DNA from: Oryzias latipes
Taxonomy: Eukaryota; Chordata; Actinopteri; Beloniformes; Adrianichthyidae
NCBI RefSeq assembly: GCF_002234675.1
Contig: NC_019859.2
Coordinates: forward strand, 1,007,740-1,071,739
DNA length: 64,000 nt
Direction of reading: 5' to 3'
Shown here: piece after piece, positions 47,637 to 58,678 of the stretch
Layout of the letters: every line of letters begins with the position of its first letter
How positions within the stretch are numbered: position 1 is the first letter of the stretch
Notes under the pieces: model-generated
Databases searched by the model: none
What the model saw: only the letters and a program-made list of their open reading frames with translations
What the model was told of the DNA's origin: nothing
Position numbers and translations under genes: made by a program

Positions 47637-50600
47637 TCACTTGTCATTTTCATACTGTACATCGTATGCCACCGGACCTTCCATAGTAAATCCCAGGTAG
47701 AAAAGTACATCCTCCCGGCTGTATCCAGTCCGGATGTCACCCAGATAAGCTGGGCGAACCAACATTTTCAGGTTTCCTCCATAGTTGATGTAGATTTCCC
47801 CGTTTTCTGATCTCCCTTTAACCCTCAACAGTTCTTTCTGCACGTCGGGCTCCTTCCACGCAGTTCCACTCTGCCACAGACGGTGCACGTTACGTGGCTG
47901 ACTACTCTGACAGCTGCAACTGTCCTGTTTATACACCTGGGCAAGAATTCTGTCAAGCTTCACTTTGGGTACTATTCGCTTTAATCCACTGGAGTTCCCC
48001 AGAAAAAAATGAGCTATTGCACTTCGAGCTGGAATCAAGTGAGAAAAGCGTCGATGGAAAGATTTCTTGGCTGACATGACATAAGTGCTGATATCCTTAT
48101 AGGTTGGAGTGCTCTCCAGTTTTCTGTCTTTTGCAGGCCACATGAGCAGCATTGATAGGTAGTACATCTCAGTCAAATTTGAACGGGTTCCTTCCTTTTG
48201 CAGTTCCTTGTCCAAAAGGTCAACCAACTCCTCGTACCTTTTCACCAGCTTTGAAGAGGGCTTGATGCAGTGCATCACTATGTTTGCCAAGATGAAGTTC
48301 AGTGTGGTTCCAGATCTAGAAGGCGTGTTCTCAAAGATAAACTTCCATTTATTGAGAACAAACTCCATTTCTTTTGCAGTTTTCTCAGTTAGACACTGAA
48401 GAAGTCCAGCGAAGGAATCTACTCGCTTCATTTCCAGATAGTTCATTTGGTCCATTACTTCCTGATGGAGACTAAGCTTTGGGTTCTTGGCCTTTTCAGA
48501 TGCCTTCTCTTCTTCTGAACTGCTGAAGATCTCAATGTACTTTCGGAATAGTTCTGATAACTTTTTTTTGTTTCTTTCATCGGCCGCTTCCCTTTCCTGG
48601 GACCTCTGTCGTAGATAAGTAAAGTAGTTTTCAAAAAAGGTAAATATTTCTTTGAGTTTCGGCTTGAAGGAAGCCAAAAATCTCTCATGTTCTGTCAGGA
48701 CAGCCACAAACTGGCCGGCGGTTGTGTTGCTGTGATCAAGATGTAACTGGTTTGCTGAAATGTGACCTTTGAGAAACTGACGCATTTTGTCTTCTTCAAG
48801 TTTGTTGGCCTGAAAAGAAGGGAGACCTTTAATATTGTCAAGAAGGACCATCATGACTTCCATTTCTCCAACATAACCAGATGTGTTGTAGGACTTTGAT
48901 CTCTTTATGTTGTGCATCTCAAATGGATCCATCTGTTCATCTTTATTGGCCAGTTCCTGAGAATACTGAAATGCCTTAACAGCCTTGGATCCCACAATCA
49001 GGCATTCTTTTAGCACTTCGGGGGTGGGATTACCTGAGTCATCAATGTACTTTTTGAGTTGACTTTTGTACACTTGTCCAACCGTGTCAGCAATGTAAGA
49101 ATTTGGGTTTTTTCCCTGCGCGTCCTTGGCCCAATGAAGAGCAGAATTAAAGTCTTTCTCGTTCAAGTAGAAATGTCTTGCAAGTGCCTGAGGAAGTGTT
49201 GCACTTCTGTCAAACCTCTCTGTGGCTTTTTCCAGGACAATTTTGATTTTCTCAGAACCTTCTTCTTCATTTATTTTCTCAATTAATGGAGAAAACTGTG
49301 TGTTTTTGTCCCCACCTTGTTCTTTTCTGTGGCGCGTGACAAGCATGCTCTGAATGTTTTGATAAAGGAAATCTTTGCCCATGCATGATTTATAGACTGT
49401 GTCACACTCCAAGATGTCCATTACCATGTCAGACAGAGAGAGACCGTGGTCTTGTTTTAGAATGTCAAGACACTTTTGAGCAATCATTTGATGCAAGAAT
49501 CTCACTGCCTGATAGGTGCCATGCTCCTCAACAGTAAACGTAATCAGAAGGCTGGAATAAGGATCCATTTTTTCATCGAGAGTTTCTTGCTTCCATAGGG
49601 GATTCTTGATGCCAACCAACTCTTCGCAGAGAGACAGTGATATGTAGGATCCATTGACAAAGGTGTTCAGCAGGGCCAGGAAAGAAAAGAGCTTGCCTTG
49701 TGGGCTAGTGGCATCAAGGTCTTTAACGGTGTTGCTCACCACATTAGCGATATAGGTTTCACTGAAGTTATTAGTCATTATCATGAAGGCGTAGAAGGTG
49801 TCAGGCTTCTCATGGTCATTCTCGAGCTGCTGGAGTTTTGCAGAAAACAGTTTCTGCTCTTTAGGGGACAGCTTGTTGGTTATAAACACGTTTGGAATGC
49901 GGCTATTTCGAGATCTTTCTTCAGGAAACTGTGTTCTCTCACAGTTCAGTATGACTACCATCAGATTGCTCTGTTGGTTTTTCTCACGAGAAACACTCAG
50001 AAGGCACAGCTTTAGATCTTCCACATCATCCCAGTTGTCCACCAATAGGAGGACAGGTGTGTTGCCTGGCTGACTCTGTCTTCCATAAGTGAGTAAGTTT
50101 ATGACCTGCACGGCAATGTCATTGTTGGTTGCCTTGTTGTTCTTGACAACAGCACATCTGAACTTACTCCTCAGGTTCCAAAGAACATGCATTGCTAGAG
50201 TAGTCCCCCCACATCCAGGGTGATGGAAGAGATTGATCATGGCACATTGAGATGTGGGGACTCCAACAGGTACGATCAGCTCATACAACTCATTGTATTT
50301 GTCTCGTTGGATGAAAGGCAGGCTGTTCTCAATCTCTGAGAGGTAGAAGTTCCACCATGTAACTTGTCCTCCTCTGTAAAAGTCCTCTTCGGTTTTTTTC
50401 TTGAACTCCTGGAAAGACTCATTTGTTTCGATTTCTGTGTTCTCACACTCATTTTCACACAAAATGTCTAAGACAGTCATGAGTTCTTCCTCTTTTTTTG
50501 CCAGCAGGACCGAGCTGGAGCCTGTCGATGGCAGGTATCTCTGTGAAGATCGTGTTTTTGGTTCTTTAAGTTTCTTGATGGTGCTTGATATCTCATTAAG

Positions 50601-52606
50601 ACTCAGTTCGTAGATGCATTTATTGGTAATTTCTTCCTGGCACCGAATCTCTACCAGACGCTTCCAGTCATTGAATACATCTGAATCTCTGCATAAGCAC
50701 AACATGTTCTCAGCGCCTTCCAGAGAGCGATACATTGCACAGAATGTCTCTAGAATTGGGCTTGAGATTTCAGTTACTGCAGAGTGAAGAACAAATATGA
50801 CCAAGAGTTTATCTTTGGAAATCAATTCTGGGTTACAAAGCCAGGTTACCATGCTGCTGATCTCCCCGGAGCGTCTCTTAATCCATTCGCTGGGTGTTAG
50901 TGCCTTGTCTGCCTCGTTCTCCTCATTCAGACGCCCATTGCAGAAAATCCAGCTGGTGTGCTTATACAGGTTTAGTTTTCCAATGATTGTAGACATGCTG
51001 TCTTGTGCAGTGTACATGTTTGGAAAGTGAAGATTGGCAACGCAATCTTTTCTGTAAAAACTGCATGTTCCGTTCACGTCAGACTCCGGGTCAAACTCAA
51101 GTACAGCAAAGACCCTCATCTCTTTCAGAAAATCCATGAACTCCAGCTGGCTTGGTGGACATTTGTCGGTGACAACAATAACCTGAAGATAGCTGTCAAA
51201 TGCATCTTTCCCCCGTGTTATGAGTTGCTTCAGCCTTTGACCCTGATTGCTTTGAAAAATCCGGTTTTCACATCTTTCATCAGCAGATTTTCGGGCTGTT
51301 GCCCAGCTCTTCACTTTATCAGTCAAGCCTTTCAGTTTGTTTTGAGTAACTCGAGGATTCGGATCCTCTAAAATGTTAGTAGATTGTGGACCATCCCGGA
51401 TAAAAAGACATTCTGTTTTGCAGTGCTGACTTTCGTCTGCAGCCATAATACCCAGTTGAGCATAAAAGATTGTATCTAGTGTCTGTGAATAAACTGGGAC
51501 TACATCTACTTCAATCACCCATCTGTCTGAGGTGGTTCCATCTCGATGGCAAACTTGAATAAAATGTGGTACTCTAATGCACATTCTTGCAGTATCAACA
51601 TGCTGTTCCTCAAAGAACTCTCCAAAAGACGATTCAAAAGCCTGATTGTAGTCTCTGAAAGATCTGATCTTTTGCCCAACCACTTGGCCAATCTCTTCAC
51701 GGTCTGACAGTCTGTCTACTCCAAAATGTATAGTTCCGTTGGTTCGGGAATTCATGCAGCTAGCAGAAAAACAAAACACTTCCTTTTTGAATTCATAAAG
51801 AATCTCCTTTTCACTGGCTTCATCATCATTTGGAAAGAGGACATACTCGTGGACGGGATCAATAAGATTACTTGGCCCAGCCATGGGGGGAAGAATAGCA
51901 TTTTCCATATAAAACATGGAGGAATTACTTTTATCAAAGGGTCGGAGCTGGCTAAAGGACTTTTGAGGTTGTACAGCTGTTTCACTGTCAGGAATCTCAA
52001 TCATACTATGTGCATAGTTTGAGCTTTCATCTTGGCCTAACTTCATTTTGTATTGTGGCATTTCGAGCATCTGCATTGCAGAACTTAGACTCTGAATTCC
52101 TGAATCTGATGACACTGTTTCCGTTTCCATGAATTCATTCAATCTTCCTGACATGTCTTGAGCTTTTTTGACCTCATAATCACTGTGTGGTGTTCCAACA
52201 CTGGACACCAACGTGTCTGAATGTCTCCTGAACTTTTCAGTCTCTCTTAAAATCTGTAAAGCTGGGGCTCGTGGAACACCTAGATCTAACAAATCGTCTT
52301 TCTCAAAGGAGGTGAGGCAAGCTCCAGACAACTCCTGGTCATAGAGATTCTGTGCAACTTTCTCTGATACTCTGAGTTTACAGACTAGCCAGGCTTTCAC
52401 GTGGTCTTTGGTCCAATCTTCAATCCTCAGTGGCAGCTCAAGGTCAGATTTCTCCTGCAAAAGAAAGCATTAACAAATGTAAATTAGCAGAATATGTTTA
52501 GGAAAGCAAAAATCCAACAAGAAAACATTATGAAAGAGAAAAACCATACATATTTTGTTTGCAGTCCGTCATCTTTCATTATTGATGCAGTTGCTGTTGG
52601 ATTCAT
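47637..52606 (-). CDS. samd9l: Sterile alpha motif domain-containing protein 9-like
   Basis: Two coding exons, 52550-52606 (19 codons, MNPTATASIMKDDGLQTKY) and 47637-52454, give 1,624 aa against about 1,585 in mammals. SAMD9/SAMD9L are interferon-induced cytosolic antiviral and growth-restraining proteins (family knowledge). Visible parts are a SAM domain at about residues 25-90 (WTKDHVKAWLVCKL...LLDLGVPRAPALQIL), an AlbA/Schlafen-like block near 260 (NGTIHFGVDRLSDREEIGQV), and a P-loop NTPase with Walker A-like HHPGCGGTTLAMHVLWNL near 765 and Walker B-like PVLLLVDNWDD near 820. Further on come a TPR-like helical region near 1120 (RHFYLNEKDFNSALHWAKDA) and a C-terminal OB-like end (EIYINYGGNLKMLVRPAYLG). 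The long single main exon is typical of the family. Exon 1 is inferred from frame and splice sites, and further 5' non-coding exons are possible. Confidence 0.95.
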
Positions 52607-52609
52607 ATT

Positions 52610-53290
52610 CCTATAAATAAAACACAAACACTTCAACATGGTATCATGCACTTTCTTTAAGTACTGCCCTGCAGAAACATTTGTCTCAGAAAGGGGATCT
52701 TTAGTGAATGCTAGAGACTTTAGTAAACACTCCACTCTCTCTACTCCTGCACACCAAGTACAGCCTACAAGAGGACAATGGAAGACCACCTACGCAGCAA
52801 TAACCCCAACAGGTATGTCAGGAAATCCACACCTTCAACAACCACAGAGGCTGTGCTGCAACACCAGGAAACCAGATGCAGGGTTTACAGAGGACCTGAA
52901 CAGATTTCTTGCCTGTTGAGACTAGTTCTTGCCTGGAGAGACTAGTTCTCCAACCCATCAAGGAAGGAACATAGAGACCTGCCACCCGCTCCCCGGGAGG
53001 GAGGAGACGGATCAGGTTTGTGAATCAAAAACACAAACAAGATTCGATGAAGCAAAAGAAAGGATCTGCTGTTCATCTGAGTGACCATCTGACCAGAAGG
53101 GAATGGTGAAATGGCCAAGAAAGCTTGGATTTTGAAAAACATCAAAAAAGAATTTAGACCACCCGCGTGAGAGACTGTACAACAATCTTTACACCAAATG
53201 GACCACTAGACCGGTCCAGAGTTCTGGTTGTCATCAACTGAAAAATGTTTGATCATGGACTTAGTAATGAGTTGATGGGGTCATGAGTTG
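52610..53290. other. 5' flank of samd9l, no gene seen
   Basis: No exon was supported and the promoter could not be placed. The family is interferon-induced, but I did not identify a clear ISRE. Confidence 0.4.
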
Positions 53291-53730
53291 ATGGGCTGCA
53301 CGATATGAGGAAAACTTGCGATATGTGATATTAGCGATCAATATTGTGATGACGATATAACTTGCGATACTTGAACAAATATCAAAACAACAAAAACATC
53401 GCCATTTCACTGGAACAGTTTAATTTAAATAAGAGTCAAAATAACTTAAATTATTCTCAAAATGACCCTCGTCTACATAGGAAGCCAACATCTAACATAA
53501 AAGCTCCATCCGATTGGTCAACAACATCAAGGGCTGCATCTGATTGGTCGAATGCATAAATGGATTTATTCAATTTGTTAAATAGTTCAAGCTGCCATGA
53601 GATTATTTTAGCACATTTAAAGTTTACCATTTATCGATATAGAAGAAGGATTAGTATCTATCATTTTCGTAACTCTTTGTATTGCTAAAAAAAATATTTT
53701 AATATATTGGAAAAACAAGAAAAATATAAA

Positions 53731-53886
53731 TGACGATTTATCGTATTTCGGGCAGATACTCGCTGCAGTGTTTTTCAGGTAAATACCCTAGGGCGGTTCA
53801 GTTAATTAACTCACCTGCTCAGCGTCCTATTTAAGCCAGGTGCGCAGTTGTTCATTCTTTCTTACCTTCAGCGCTCATTCTTCGCC
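53731..53886 (+). repeat. Split direct repeat A1
   Basis: It is identical to 58325-58480. It starts TGACGATTTATCG and ends CATTCTTCGCC. Confidence 0.95.
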
Positions 53887-56800
53887 GGTCTCCGAGGCCG
53901 CGGGTCTCCGTCTCTTTCGGCATCTTGCTGTGTTCCCCCGTCCTTCGGATGGATGATCCCCATCTTTCTGATGTGGGGTTTTCATTTCGCCGCGTCTGCT
54001 CTCCTTAATTTCTCCTCCGATCCGCGGGCGGCTGACGGCGCACAGCGCGTTCGTTTCGCCGCGGTCGCGTGCATCTGCAAGGGGTGTGCTTTCCGCGATG
54101 TTCGGGATGTCCGTGCCCCCCGATCAGGAGTAGTCCGGGTCTTCTCGTCTGCCGTGGTCACCCCAATTATCCACGGTGAGCGTCGTGCGGTACTTTTCCC
54201 GTGTAGTTTTCTATGGCTGCGTCTCACTTCCTGTTTACTTCGGTGACGTCACGCCCCTAAGGACCCTGGGAATTGTAGTTTTGACTCCGGGTCCTTCATG
54301 ATGCACTTCTGATTCCTTTTCTGCTGCGTAGTTCTGCGTCGTCCGGTTGTTTTTTCAGGGGTTGTGGGGTCCTTTCTGTGGTTGTGAAGGCTGGCAGTCC
54401 TCGCTTGGACAGGTTTCTCATGCTGGCTGAATTTATCGTGGCTTTTAGCATTTGTTTTCTGTTGCTGTTTTGTTCTTTGGGAGCTGTGTGTAAATCTTAT
54501 CTTTAATTTGATGCTGGCTTTATTATTATGGCGGTTCTTCTGTTTGTTTTCCTCGTTGTTGTAGCTGCTGGTTAGTTAGAATGTGAATCAGTGTCTCTTG
54601 GACCCGTCTCTGCTCTGTGGACATTTTTCCCTATGATTGGTCTCTCTTATGCAGCGTCTATGGCTCATTTTATTCACTCAGCGATCGTCGTTCATTGCCC
54701 CCGCACATTCTGCATCTGGTTCTGCTTCGCCTGTTTTTCCCCGGTCTGTGTACCCCAGTGGGTCCTGCCCTGTCCTCAGGGACTTGCGTCGGCCGCATTA
54801 GTGAGTGTGTCGGTCTCGTCGCGGCCTTGTTTTCCCGGCTGGACAGTTAATTTGTTGTTCTCTCTCTAGTTTGGTTGGAGGTTTGTGGGGGCTATGTGAT
54901 GGATTCTTCCGGGGCATCGTTTTCAAAGCCGCCACTGAGGGTGGCCCCTAGGAAGTGTTCAGGTTGACGTGACTTGATCTGGACCTGTTAGCGCCTCGCA
55001 GTTAATCTTCTGGGCATCAGTGGCCTGGTTCCCCATGCGCCTTCAGGATTAGTATACATTTTCTTCAGCTCCCCATGCTGTCTCCACGATTTTCCTCCGA
55101 GCGCGATATAAGGCTGAGGATGACTGTCACTGATGGTCTCCCTGTTCTGCCTCTATGCCTCTCAGTGGCGTCTATTGGCCTTCAGTTGGCGCTCAAGGTG
55201 TTTGCCGGTTTGCCTTTCCGTTGTCGTGGCAGTCCTCATAAAATCGACTTTATTATCGCCCTGTACTGGATATTTGTAGGCGCTTGGTGCCCTTCATTTT
55301 GCATGTTATTGATGATTTCTTGGTGGCCAACTTTCCTTTGTATCCTTGGTCTTTTGAATCTGTGGAAAAACTTTATTTTCAAAATTGGGTTTCCACGTTA
55401 TCTATAATGTACGGTCCTCCACCCGTCCGGATTTATTTTTCTTCTATAGATTTGGGTGGTTCATTGATGCTTGTCTCTCCCCATTATGTCATCTCTAGTT
55501 TTTTTGTGCAGCATGTCGTTTATTCAAACTTTGGTTGGATATGATTCGTCAATGATTGGCCCACCTGACGTTTGCTGTAGCTTTGGTCCTATGGTCATCC
55601 GTTCATCTTGTGTTCTTGTCCTGGGTAGTTCGATCCTGGGCCACGTGTTCCTGTTCTGGATTTTCGTGTTTTGCGTTTGATCTTTCCCTCTCTATGCCTG
55701 GAGTGGTTTTGTGATACCTGTTGTGTCTTCAGGCTCCCTCCACTTGTTCTCCTGAGTCTGCGCCTTCTGGTTTGGGGGAAAAGGATTTAAGAAGAGTGGT
55801 TTGTGTTTGTCCGGCCGCCAGAATCTACAGCTCTGATGGTTCTTAAGGGGTCGTCAGGTTATTTCATCCTTGGAGATTATATTAAGGCTGTTTCAATATT
55901 GAATGATAGTATTGTGTCATAGGTTGACTTGGTTAATGTTTAAATAACACCTTGAGCAACTTCTACCCTGACCGTAGGAAATGTATCACTTGCGCTCTCA
56001 AGCTTAGTTCAAGAGTTAAATCTTGTGTCCACAAGTCAGTCTTCTATCTGCCTTTTCTAAGCAGATGACACTCTGCTAGATGCATCCCCATTTAGAGGCT
56101 TGTTATACTCCGCCTCTAAATGCTTAAGGTTCAGTCTAGCAAAAATACTATCAAAACCTATGATCCCTCATGGCTCTCAAGTTCTCTTTTGCAGTATCCA
56201 GTCGCCCTTGGCTAAATAAAAAATTTGAGAACCACTAATATCAAATACAAGGCATCAAATCCAGCCGAGCTGTAATCCTCTGCTACGTGGGATGTTGACC
56301 TTCCTCATCTACAAATCTCCTTGGCTACTCTTCCATCTACTACTCCTCGATGGCCTCCTGAAGGTGCGTCCCTCTGAAACTGTCAAAGGTTACTTTTCTC
56401 ATCATTGGAATATATAAAAAAATTGGTGTTAAGATTTCGTGCAGGTCATATATTTCACTATCATTTCACTGTTGGAATTTGTAATTATGGTGGTTTCTAG
56501 GGTGCGATAAATCCACAATGGGTCTTTACCTTAACTATCTACTAAATTTCACTTTCTCAGATTTGTTTTTTAAAAGCACTGTTATTTAATTTATCTCAAT
56601 CATTTTGAAACTGATCAGTTTCTGGGTTATTTATATATTCTTTTCAAGACTAACACTGCTTTGTTTTTATCTATGCATCGCATCCTGAGCCTGCGAACCC
56701 CTACGCCCCGATCAGCTTCTCCGTTTCCAGGAAATGACGTCACCCATGCATTCCTTGATCTGGTGCTGCAACGATGACTGCTCGACGTACCTATTGCTGC

Positions 56801-57506
56801 ACTGAAAGTGACGGGGCGTTGGACCTCCACTGCATTCCAATGACACTTCTGACTGAATTAATTAATCAATGTCAACCGCAGAATGAATGTAAATTCTTCG
56901 ATTATAGATGTTAAAAGAAAATTATAGCCAGGTGGAAGCCTCAAAATTTAGGTTGCTCTAAGTTGTATCATAGTATGCGCGGAGCTCGAATCTGGTTCTT
57001 AAGCTCATTTGTTTGTAGTATGCCAATGAAGCATAGTATATATGGGCATTGAACTCGTTCTTAATATTGGGATGGAACCTCATTTATATGGATGTTCCTT
57101 GAGCGCTTATAATTGGTATGCCAAATGGAGAAAATTATGGCTATTAAGCTCGTTCGTGGTACTGTCGTTGGGAGCTTCGAAATAATGGATGTTACTTAAG
57201 CGCGTGTATATATATAGTTGCCAAAATGGAAGTTTATGGCCATCAAACTTGTTCTTAGTTTAATAGAAGTTTGAATAATGGCTGTTAAGCATGTCATACG
57301 CCATCGGAAGCTTTGGATTGGATGTTAAGTTAGTGTATCATACGGGTTGTTTGGCGGTTTAAATTATAGTTCTGCACAGCGTTTTGCGGAAGTGAGCTTA
57401 CGTTCTAAGATCAGGTATAAGTAATTTTATGTTGGCTCCCCTTTTATTTCTTTCCCTCTCTCTTTCAGATAGTATGTTCCTCTAGTGGTTTCCACGAACG
57501 GGAGCG

Positions 57507-58063
57507 ACCCTACGGTCAATGGTGCCGGGTCACACATAGCAGATCCACTAGATAGCATGTCCCCTTCGTGGCGCTGTACTCGAACGGGGCGGCCCAACGG
57601 TCAATGGTGCCGGGTCACACATAGCAGATCCACTAGATAGCATGTCCCCTTCGTGGCGCTGTACTCGAACGGGGGCGGCCCAACGGTCAATGGTGCCGGG
57701 TCACACATAGCAAATCCACTAGATAGCATGTTCCCTTCGTGGCGCTGTACTCGAACGGGGGCGGCCCAAACGGTCAATGGTGCCGGGTCACACATAGCAG
57801 ATCCACTAGATAGCATGTTCCCTTCGTGGCGCTGTACTCGAACGGGGGCGGCCCAAACGGTCAATGGTGCCGGGTCACACATAGCAGATCCACTAGATAG
57901 CATGTTCCCTTCGTGGCGCTGTACTCGAACGGGGGCGGCCCAAACGGTCAATGGTGCCGGGTCACACATAGCAGATCCACTACATAGCATGTTCCCTTCG
58001 TGGCGCTGTACTCGAACGGGGGCGGCCCAAACGGTCAATGGTGCCGGGTCACACATAGCAGTC
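57507..58063. repeat. 87-bp tandem repeat, about seven copies
   Basis: The unit includes 'ggtcaatggtgccgggtcac' and 'gatccactagatagcatg'. Its starts are spaced 84, 86 and then 87 bases. 87 is a multiple of three, so later copies keep one frame (a 29-residue unit around AGSHIADPLDSMFPSWRCTR). The array lies just before repeat B1. There is no evidence that it is translated. Confidence 0.92.
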
Positions 58064-58167
58064 ATACTGGGAAATGAAATGAAAATGGAATGCTGCCGAA
58101 AACACACCCCATTTTATTACACACTGATTATACATTCACATTTTCTCTTCTGGATGATTTTAGTGTT

Positions 58168-58325
58168 GGGGGTTTTGTTACCCGAAAGTTTTATGGAAAT
58201 TTTATGGAAGTTTTATGGAATTGAACGGAGCCCTATACCAAACGAAAATATGTGAATGCCAACTTAAAGAATGTGGAAAAATGTCAAATAAATATTTCTT
58301 ACTGCAAGAGTTGTCTGACTGAAAT
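58168..58325 (+). repeat. Split direct repeat B1
   Basis: It matches 58521-58678 with two differences. It starts GGGGGTTTTGTTACCCGAAA. Confidence 0.93.
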
Positions 58326-58480
58326 GACGATTTATCGTATTTCGGGCAGATACTCGCTGCAGTGTTTTTCAGGTAAATACCCTAGGGCGGTTCAGTTAAT
58401 TAACTCACCTGCTCAGCGTCCTATTTAAGCCAGGTGCGCAGTTGTTCATTCTTTCTTACCTTCAGCGCTCATTCTTCGCC
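58325..58480 (+). repeat. Split direct repeat A2
   Basis: It is identical to A1 and follows B1 directly (one shared base). Confidence 0.95.
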
Positions 58481-58520
58481 CCACCCTCCTCCCCGGCTTC
58501 CACCTGTGGGCTCCGTAAAG

Positions 58521-58678
58521 GGGGGTTTTGTTACCCGAAAGTTTTATGGAAATTTTATGGAAGTTTTATGGAATTGAACGGAGCCTTATGCCAAACGAAA
58601 ATATGTGAATGCCAACTTAAAGAATGTGGAAAAATGTCAAATAAATATTTCTTACTGCAAGAGTTGTCTGACTGAAAT
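58521..58678 (+). repeat. Split direct repeat B2
   Basis: It pairs with B1 and closes the element. Confidence 0.93.

Larger units (their letters stand above)
53731..58678 (+). mobile_element. Ngaro/DIRS-type tyrosine-recombinase retroelement, broken
   Basis: The terminal layout is A1 - interior - B1 - A2 - B2, the split direct repeats of the Ngaro/PAT group. A1 is 53731-53886 and A2 58325-58480 (identical over 156 bases). B1 is 58168-58325 and B2 58521-58678 (two differences in 158). B1 and A2 meet directly, and A2 and B2 are 40 bases apart. A reverse-transcriptase-like trace (HVIDDFLV) lies near 55300 in the interior. I did not identify a recombinase with confidence. The coding part is broken, with several breaks. 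Near-identical repeats suggest a young insertion. No target duplication is seen, as expected for the group. Confidence 0.72.

Noticed and set aside
53848-54246. 132-residue frame at the start of the Ngaro-type interior
   Set aside because: It begins inside repeat A1 and could be part of the element's gag-like region. I could not support it, and it is treated as part of the fossil.
57601-58255. Repeat-coded proteins of 168 and 200 residues on opposite strands
   Set aside because: Both derive from the 87-bp tandem array inside a mobile element, with no sign that either is translated.
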